A DNA stretch of 12,744 nt, from NCBI GenBank assembly GCA_910592205.1, contig CAJVPJ010001059.1:1-12744 (forward strand). The letters are read 5' to 3'. Shown here in pieces: positions 1-6,036 of this stretch (position 1 is the first letter of the stretch; each line of letters opens with the position of its first letter). The stretch is from Paraglomus occultum. Its lineage: Eukaryota > Glomeromycota > Glomeromycetes > Paraglomerales > Paraglomeraceae. A program made the translations under genes and the position numbers. The notes under the pieces were generated by a model, which was given only the letters and a program-made list of their open reading frames with translations, did no database searches and was not told the DNA's origin.

Positions 1-371
1 GGGTACAAGTAATCTTAACAAATATTATAATTAAGTATTTTGAGTCAGTACTGTATATCTGATTCCTTTGGATAATTGTTGATAATAATAAGCGCGTTTC
101 CTAGGACCCTAAATTATCGTTAAAATTAGTATCTAAGACTTAATAGTAAATTTGGTATTGACATCTGCCTTATTAAGATGCTACATTTATATTTAACGGA
201 GTAGAAGAACAAGTAGGCGACTTATTGCACAATATATGGACTTTGGGCTTTAGTTATTTGAATCGGCGATTTCTTAGTATTAGCATTAGTATGACAAAAC
301 CCGGAATTTACCATGTTACACGACGTTTCATCTACTAATACGAACATCTGCCGCTTCATTCAATGTTGTAG
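1..371. other. Upstream region of the kinase gene, no gene recognised
   Basis: AT-rich sequence without a reading frame or motif I can recognise. An in-frame TAG (369-371) sits directly before the chosen ATG, so the coding region cannot simply extend upstream. The same bases (TTGTAG) could act as a 3' splice site, so an upstream exon, coding or not, is not excluded. The promoter of the kinase gene presumably lies here or beyond the window edge. Confidence 0.5.
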
Positions 372-3211
372 ATGTCTAATAATCCGTACAAAGAATGGCT
401 AAAAGAAAGCACTCAAAACGGGACAATCTATTGCTGTACAGAAAATGACATAAACCTGGAACCGAGCGTTATTGGCGTGGGAGCATTTGGAGCGGTTTAT
501 AAGGCAACGATAAGGCAAGGAAATGGCATTTTCTCTAATATGACCGTTGCGGTAAAGATATTGCACGAACAACTAGAAGATTTGGCATATTTCAGAGAAC
601 GAGTCAATGAGGTTGCTTTATCACCTTTCCATTATGCTTGTCGTACATTCATGCTTTGTATCAACTAACCTTTGAAATGAATGTTATCATTAGCTAAGAT
701 GCCACATGGAATTGAATAACCATCCGAATATCATTCGCTTTTTCGGTTTATATAATGGTACGTTCAGTTTATCGTAATTTCCTTGACGTGATTACAAATA
801 ACAGTTCTTTATTTTGACGGCATACAGACCGCCATGACAACTATCACATGATTTTTGAATTTGCTTGCGGTGGAACTTTACGTGAATACTTGAGACGCTT
901 CAACGATTTAACTTGGAAACGCAAATACGAACTGGGCTTAGACGTTACTAATGGGCTAAAACATGTACATGAACTTGGTATCGTTCACAAGGATTTGGTA
1001 AATAACGCGCGCATGTTGATTGCACAGTTTGAGATTTCGAGCCTTTATTGAACGTACTAATTACACCGTTTGAACTTCATTCACTTTAAACTAACTATGT
1101 ACGTTATTTCTCTAGACATCGTATAACGTTCTTATCAAATCCGATGTCGCAAAGATAACTGATTTCGGGTTATCTAGTGTGTTGGAACAAGCGATGTCTT
1201 ATTCACGTGAATTTGGTGTACCCGCATACAAAGATCCGATATCGTTTAAGAACGAATCATATCGACGCGGAAAGAAATCCGACATATTTAGTCTCGGAGT
1301 ATTACTATGGGAGATATCTAGTGGAACCGTTCCATGCGAAGGACGTACTGAAGGTGTCGATATTATTTTGTATAGACTTGCAGGCGCTCGTGATTCCCCA
1401 TTTCCTGGAACGCCTGAAAATTATATTGACTTATATTCAGCATGCTGGGATGAAGACCCCAATGATCGGCCTTCTTGTGTAGAAGTTTATGAGAGCTTGA
1501 CGTATTGTGATCGAGTGAATGTTTTTAATAATCCGTCGATTATGGAACCAAGCATTCCACCAAGACCTCATGATTGGACTTCTGGCAACAAGTCTTTGGA
1601 TTCGTTTATTATGGAATCATGGAGTAATACAACGGATGAATACGATGGTTACATACAATGGATAGAGTATTCTCAATTGACAAACGTAAAAAAGATGACC
1701 TCGTTACGCCATGGATGCACACATATAGCGGATTGGACACCGAATGGATTGACAAGATTTATTGGGCATAGCTACAGTAGACTGTTAAAGCTGTTTAAGC
1801 TGCCTGGGAAAAAGCGGCACTTGAATGGATCGACAAGAGTGACACTCAAAATGATAGAATACAACCAGTCATTTGATTTTCATCAGGTAAATTATTTACG
1901 TGCGTGCAAAATATGCCATCGATAAGTGTGTATCGTGTGTTTAACATCGATTATTGTTGAAACAATTGTATTTTATAGCTAATCAAGGAATATCCCGAAA
2001 TATTAACACCAGATAACATTTGGATAATTGGAATTACTCAGGAGCTATCTACTCATGAATATTATTTAGTGTTCTACCACGACGTACATGCGCTATTGAA
2101 CACCTTTATACAAAATCATGAGCATGTAAAGTACATGCAGTATAATGACTTTGATAAAATTAAGGAGGTCGGATCTGGTGCCTATGGAACAGTTCATACC
2201 GCCAATTATAAAAAGTATTCAGAAGTACAGAATATGAAGGAAATTGTTGTACTTAAACAGTTTAAGAGTTTTGATGAAATGCCGGAATTATTTATTTCTG
2301 AAGTAAGCAACAATAATTAATAATTGGTATTAATTAAACAGTATTTAATTTGACGCTATATTTATTTTATTTAATAGATCAGAAATCATACCAAGTGTGC
2401 AAACAAGTGTTCATTTCTTAAAATTTATGGAGTGACACAAGATCCAGAAACAAAAGCGTATGTGATTGTTATGAAATATGCTAACAATGGTAGTCTTTTG
2501 TCTTATTTGGATCGAAATATTAACAACATGACATGGCACACGAAATTACGACACTTGTGGTATATTGCATTTTACCTGTATGCTATTCATATCGCGGGAT
2601 TAGTGCATTGTGACCTTCACGGCGGAAACATTGTTTTTCGTGATAATGAACCATTAATATGCGATCTTGGCCTGTCACGATCAGTGAATTCACGCCAACA
2701 AAATTCAACTATTCGAGGTGTCTTACCTTTCATTGCCCCGGAAGTCTTCTATACCTGCAAATTTACTCAAAAATCAGATGTGTATGCTTTTGGTATCATT
2801 ATGTATTTGATTGCTACTGGCGAACCACCTTTTATAGACAGAGAATTCGATAAGTACTTAGCATGTGATATTATGGGCGGATTACGACCAACAATGCCTG
2901 ATTTTGCACCAGAGGAATACAAGAAACTTGCCGAGCGGTGTTGTGATGCTGATCCTGATAAGCGTCCTGATGCAAAGACGCTTGCGAGTGATATTAACGA
3001 TCTTATCGGAAAGGTGGCCAAGTCTGATGACAGCATATGGAAGACCGTTTATCATAATGATGTTAAACATTTATCACGTCTCAAGAAGGGGAGTAAATAT
3101 TCTCGTATGCTCTTACCTACAAGAGATTTATCTAAACCGAGAAACAGCTACGATTTCGATTCAGTTGCAGGTATGAAGACAGCAATTGGTCATAAAAGAA
3201 GTTATTTATAA
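372..3211 (+). CDS. Tandem two-domain TKL-type protein kinase with a vestigial extra N-lobe, six exons
   Basis: Predicted exons are 372-611, 694-757, 828-997, 1116-1886, 1979-2302 and 2378-3211. All splice phases agree and give about 800 residues. Kinase 1 has a glycine loop at 35-42 (GVGAFGAV), VAVK Lys62, likely helix-C Glu80, an HKD loop with Asp157, Asn162, DFG Asp174 and helix-F Asp214; it looks catalytically complete. Residues about 314-475 are a degenerate N-lobe (separate entry). Kinase 2 has a glycine loop at 480-487 (GSGAYGTV), Lys508, HCD (600-602), Asn607, DLG (619-621) and APE (643-645). Its HRD arginine is Cys and its DFG Phe is Leu, but the catalytic residues remain. No signal peptide or membrane segment is visible, so a cytosolic Ser/Thr or dual-specificity kinase is likely. 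The pair recalls the JAK tandem layout, but homology to JAK is not implied. The first donor (GTTGCT) is non-consensus. A donor-like GGTATGAAG near 3170 could change the last residues. Confidence 0.85.
612..693 (+). other. Intron 1 of the kinase gene (phase 0, at helix C of kinase 1)
   Basis: The donor is GTTGCT and the acceptor is ATTAG, with a branch-like CTAAC at about 664-668. Splicing joins VNE to LRCHMELNNHPNI and restores a typical kinase helix-C to beta-4 segment; reading through would meet a stop at 666. The donor is weak, so the exact 5' boundary is inferred from frame and domain continuity. Confidence 0.7.
758..827 (+). other. Intron 2 of the kinase gene (phase 1)
   Basis: The donor is GTACGT and the acceptor is ATACAG. 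Joining exon 2 (ending in one base of a codon) to exon 3 yields FFGLYND followed by RHDNYHMIFEFACGG, a continuous beta-4/beta-5 hinge region. The 70-bp length matches other introns in the window. Confidence 0.8.
998..1115 (+). other. Intron 3 of the kinase gene (phase 0, directly after the catalytic HKDL)
   Basis: The donor is GTAAAT, a branch-like CTAAC lies at about 1091, and the acceptor is TCTAG. It separates the catalytic loop (VHKDL) from TSYNVLI and restores the conserved Asn162. At 118 bp it is the longest intron of the gene. Confidence 0.8.
1581..2160 (+). other. Degenerate kinase N-lobe between the two kinase domains (residues about 314-475)
   Basis: After kinase 1 the protein restarts with a preamble (SGNKSLDSFI, then IQWIEYSQL) like the one that precedes kinase domains in this fungal group. 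No glycine loop follows, but there is a beta-3-like VTLKM with Lys403, a helix-C-like stretch interrupted by a phase-0 intron, a beta-4-like NIWIIGIT, a beta-5-like EYYLVF and an alpha-D-like HALLNTFI. The C-lobe is absent: the next recognisable element is the glycine loop of kinase 2. The most likely reading is the remnant of a third kinase domain, retained as a coding linker. Its helix-C glutamate is not evident. Confidence 0.65.
1887..1978 (+). other. Intron 4 of the kinase gene (phase 0, in the middle degenerate N-lobe)
   Basis: The donor is CAG|GTAAAT and the acceptor is TTATAG. Splicing joins FDFHQ to LIKEYPEIL in frame and links the first kinase domain to the second in one gene; without it the protein would stop at 1923. 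It lies 12 residues after the candidate beta-3 Lys403, the position equivalent to introns 1 and 5. Confidence 0.8.
2303..2377 (+). other. Intron 5 of the kinase gene (phase 0, at helix C of kinase 2)
   Basis: The donor is GAA|GTAAGC and the acceptor is TTAATAG. Splicing joins FISE to IRNHTKCANKCSF and then the beta-4 strand (KIYGVTQDPET). Read-through stops at 2318. It lies 15 residues after Lys508. Confidence 0.85.
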
Positions 3212-3813
3212 TACTAAAATTGCCTACTGCTTATGATTTAGGGACTCAAACTTTTTCCATTTAAATACAGTATGCCTATACTAATTAATACTTATCGTGC
3301 ACTGAAAGTGTTTCAACAACTCGTATGTCAATGAATGGGTGTCACGGGGTTCTGTGTATGTGGTCGACTTAAAGAATTTAAGAGGCTTCACCTCTTCAGT
3401 AATCCGTAATCGCGAATGACCCATACGTTTCTTATCAGTGGCTCAACGTTCAAAGTAGAGATATAGAATAGTTCACAATAGGGCATTTATTCAATAAGGA
3501 ATATTTCCGGTTTTTCACAGAACTTACCTCTCTGTCGAAGACATTTATTGTCTTTCGGTATATTACTGGTAAAAAAAATTGCGCGATTGATGTAACATTT
3601 AACTTACTGTTATCACATGTTTGTGGCATCTACGTCGAGAAAAAGCAGAGAAGGACAAGATGAAAGTGAAGGTTGATACGATCAATGAGTAAATGATTTT
3701 GCTTATGCGTGACTCGCTGTATTAGTTTTTTTTTTGCGTGAATGTCATATTGATAATATTGATAATATTGATATAGAAATAGGCATTTGTCTTCATTCAA
3801 AAGCTTAGTTCCC
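3212..3813. other. Non-coding spacer downstream of the kinase gene
   Basis: No reading frame with protein-like composition is seen on either strand. A short open stretch near 3636-3690 is rich in Lys and Glu but has no recognisable family. The region contains a small hairpin (AAGAGG/CCTCTT, 3380-3396) and a 9-bp tandem repeat (3747-3773). It presumably carries the 3' UTR and poly(A) region of the kinase gene. Confidence 0.45.
3747..3773. repeat. Three perfect tandem copies of a 9-bp unit
   Basis: ATATTGATA occurs three times in direct succession. It is AT-rich, short and outside any gene, most likely a simple minisatellite. Confidence 0.8.
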
Positions 3814-4461
3814 AGAGTACTTCTTGAGTTTCAAGTAGTTTATGTTATGCTGAAGATGCAGCAGAGTATCAGAAGTCCGTGATGAATTCTGGTTTGGCGT
3901 TTTGGATATTAAAGCATTATGCTCGAGAACTATTGGGAGTCAATGACGATTACAATTGTAGTAAGTATCAGATAAATACTATTAATACAGTTTTACTGTA
4001 TAATGAATATAAACTTTTAATTTTGTAGACAACAATAAAAACGTCAACAAAGAAATGCAACATAAGACGAACGTTGAACGTCGCTTCTACGCTGAATACA
4101 TTTTACCATGCGTAGCTAATGTTGTATCTGAAGACGAGATTATTATAGAATTCGACCTCACTTGTGTAAATATGATTGTTTACAAAGTGGTGTAGCGTAA
4201 TATCTATTTAATTATTCCAATTTTAACTCTGTTTTAGTCAAAAGTCGATCTTCATTGGTTTGTTTATACCCAGAAGAAAAGTTAGATGTTATGAAACGTG
4301 ACTTGAAAATTGAGACGCTTCCAACTGGTGTAAAAATGATTGGTTATGGGCAATATCGTTATCCTGATAGAACACATGGTATCAACGCGAACATGAATAG
4401 ACACGCGTGTGATCTGTTACAGTATTATTGTGTCTACTATCACGCGTGCGTAAAATTATAA
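3814..4461 (+). pseudogene. Internally deleted fragment of the RING-like/TPR gene, opposite in orientation to the two longer copies
   Basis: From 3814 to 3910 the + strand matches the antisense of 7205-7305, the end of the helical N-terminal region (LCYAEDAAE). At about 3911-3921 it jumps to the C-terminal exons: 3922-3960 (LENYWESMTITIV), intron 3961-4028, exon 4029-4165 (AEYILPC...SEDEIII), intron 4166-4237, exon 4238-4461 (CLYPEEKL, PTGVKMI, YPDRTHGI). The RING-like and TPR parts are missing. Introns are kept at the same positions as in the long copies, so this arose by DNA duplication and deletion, not by retroposition. It has about 10 bp missing in the first part, a base lost near 3872, one near 4043 and one in the first codons of the last exon, so it cannot encode the family protein. 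It diverges more from both copies than they do from each other. Confidence 0.8.
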
Positions 4462-4641
4462 ATAGGTTTTTTATTCCCAAATTTATGCGCGCCTGTAATT
4501 ATTCGGACACGACAATTGCTATTTTTTTCCCATAATGTTATTATTGAGAACTTATGCTCTGAGCCTTCATGCACTTTATGGAAGGCTAACGTCCAGCGCA
4601 GAATGGTCTGTTGTTCGTATTATACATTCGTTTCATTCAAA

Positions 4642-4664
4642 AGACAGTCATAATAAAACTGTCT
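4642..4664. other. Short perfect hairpin (7-bp stem, 9-nt loop) at the edge of the duplicated block
   Basis: AGACAGT at 4642-4648 pairs with ACTGTCT at 4658-4664. The corresponding site in the second copy, near 10050-10073, keeps the loop but has mismatches in the stem. It lies close to where similarity between the two duplicated blocks begins. It could be a duplication-boundary or former transposon end, or chance. Confidence 0.35.
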
Positions 4665-4762
4665 GAGCAAAAAGGTTGCATTTATTTTTTGAACAATAAG
4701 ATAGTAATAGCTAATAAGTCTAAAATGTCACTAAAAATAGTCCGGATTTGTGCAAAGTCTTA

Positions 4763-4939
4763 CTACTTAATCGCTGATTTTTCAGTTACACCAACCATTT
4801 GTGTCGTCCCTTCGACATGTTTGTTCAGGTCTGTACTAATACGTGAAAATTTCACGATATCCGTCACCGAGCCTAAATATTTAATGCTTAGCGAACACGT
4901 AAAATTAAATGTCAATTTGCCTACAGATATTGTTGACAT
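4763..4939 (-). CDS. Short hypothetical reading frame (58 codons) downstream of copy 1
   Basis: On the minus strand an ATG at 4939 opens 58 residues beginning MSTISVGKLTF and ending in KSAIK; the frame is open further upstream to about residue -11. The composition is protein-like (mixed Ser/Thr/Val/Lys, few low-complexity runs), but I recognise no family. In the duplicated flank the equivalent frame is destroyed by several indels. It could be the tail of an eroded neighbouring gene, or a chance frame in a 3' UTR. Confidence 0.2.
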   Translation of the reverse strand: MSTISVGKLTFNFTCSLSIKYLGSVTDIVKFSRISTDLNKHVEGTTQMVGVTEKSAIK

Positions 4940-5019
4940 GCTTGGCGTGGAAACAATTTCATAGTTAATAATGTCACATGTACGCGTGATAATTAGTTAC
5001 GACAAAAGACACTCGTTTG

Positions 5020-6036
5020 TCAATAATATCGATATATGGCGTGTGTTCTATCAGGAAAATCAAATTGCTTATAATTAATCATTTTTACACCAGTTGGAAA
5101 AGTTTCAATTTCCGAGTTGCGTTCCATAGTATCCAACATTTCTTCCGAATATAAGCACACAAAATAGGGACTTATTGATTGCTAAAGTAAAATTAAAGTT
5201 AGAAAAAATTGAATACATGTTCAAAATAATAAAGAAACCCATACATACACTGTTAACCAGTTCTATAATAATATTGTCTTCAGACAAAACGTTAACCGCG
5301 CATGGTAAAATGTATTCAGTCACATAGTTGGTTATAGTAACTTTAATGTCCATCGTATATTGTATTTCTTCAATTGATGTTTTTATCTACATAAAAAGTT
5401 TATATTAATACGTACAATAAACTATATAATCAACAACGCTTATCTAATACTTACTTCCATTGTAATTGTATTTGATTTCCAATAATTCCACAACTTAATG
5501 CCGAGTTTGTATTTATTTGGAGGTACTTTGAATATTGGTATTGTTACCTAATATATAATTATTTATTAGTTAATATTCACAACGTATACAAACGTTGATA
5601 AATAATAATGATTATACACTTACTTTATTAGGTGCATAAAGGGACAAACATCCATAAACATAGTTACTATTGAATGATATGTGTTAGTAGTGACACAGTA
5701 ACAACATAACAAAATAATTGTTGTAATTACTTACGCATGACATTTACTCCTATCATCAACATGACTTTCATATATGAAATGTGCTTTCAAATGACCTAAT
5801 ATTAATAGTAATTAGTATGCATAATAATATATAATTATGTAATCATTGCCAACCCCTTACTTTTGTGCATGTAATAAACTTTTTCAAAAAACGCGTTTAT
5901 ACTCATGTGGTTATGCGGAGTATTGTTATACTCTTTATACCAAGATGCAGCAGTGTTGTACCATCTGGTGTAATCATCCATTCCTATTCCATACTGATAG
6001 TTACACAGTAATTGCCATTGATTGATATTATTCAAC
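5020..6036 (-). pseudogene. C-terminal module of RING/TPR copy 1: end of long exon plus five small exons, out of frame after a 5-bp deletion
   Basis: After the frameshift the original frame continues (INQWQLLCNYQYG ... EKVYYMHK) to a donor at 5860. Exons follow at 5735-5795, 5624-5666, 5455-5547, 5249-5386 and 5020-5181, with introns of 65-76 bp and phases 1, 2, 0, 0, 0 that fit exactly. They encode HLKAHFIYE, NYVYGCLSLYAPNK, VTIPIFKVPPNKYKLG, TEYILPCAVNV and PTGVKMINYKQF, ending at a TGA (5020-5022). The module has alternating hydrophobic segments that suggest beta strands; I do not recognise a named family. Apart from the single 5-bp deletion, frame and splice sites are intact. The lesion is therefore either young or compensated, for example by a product that ends at 6037. 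Confidence 0.7.

Larger units (their letters stand above)
4462..5019. other. Spacer between the convergent fragment and copy 1; from about 4630 it is the duplicated 3' flank of copy 1
   Basis: The first 170 bases have no recognisable content. From about 4630 to 5019 the sequence aligns with about 10040-10438 downstream of copy 2, with many small indels. The shared part includes the hairpin region at 4642 and the segment around 4740-4965. It is the 3' flank or UTR of the minus-strand RING/TPR gene. The long plus-strand frame 4611-4964 is not conserved in the second copy and is probably chance. Confidence 0.6.

Noticed and set aside
2767-3070. Two open frames on the minus strand inside kinase 2 (2767-3036 and 2882-3070) and two on the plus strand (2659-2853 and 2865-3176)
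   Set aside because: They overlap the conserved kinase C-lobe in other frames and have no recognisable motifs.
3165-3180. Possible intron donor (GCAG|GTATGA) near the end of the kinase gene
   Set aside because: The open frame reaches a stop only 13 codons later and no compelling downstream exon was found in 3212-3400.
3380-3396. AAGAGG/CCTCTT hairpin downstream of the kinase gene, considered as a terminator
   Set aside because: The context is eukaryotic, the stem is only six base pairs, and rho-independent terminators do not apply.
3747-3773. Tandem repeats considered as a CRISPR array
   Set aside because: The units are 9 bp with no spacers; this is a simple repeat.
4611-4964. 117-codon frame on the plus strand
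   Set aside because: The matching duplicated flank at about 10040-10385 has indels that destroy it; no motif is visible.
5105-5353. 82-codon minus-strand frame read as a separate gene
   Set aside because: Its first part is the C-terminal exon 5249-5386 of RING/TPR copy 1; the rest reads through the following intron.
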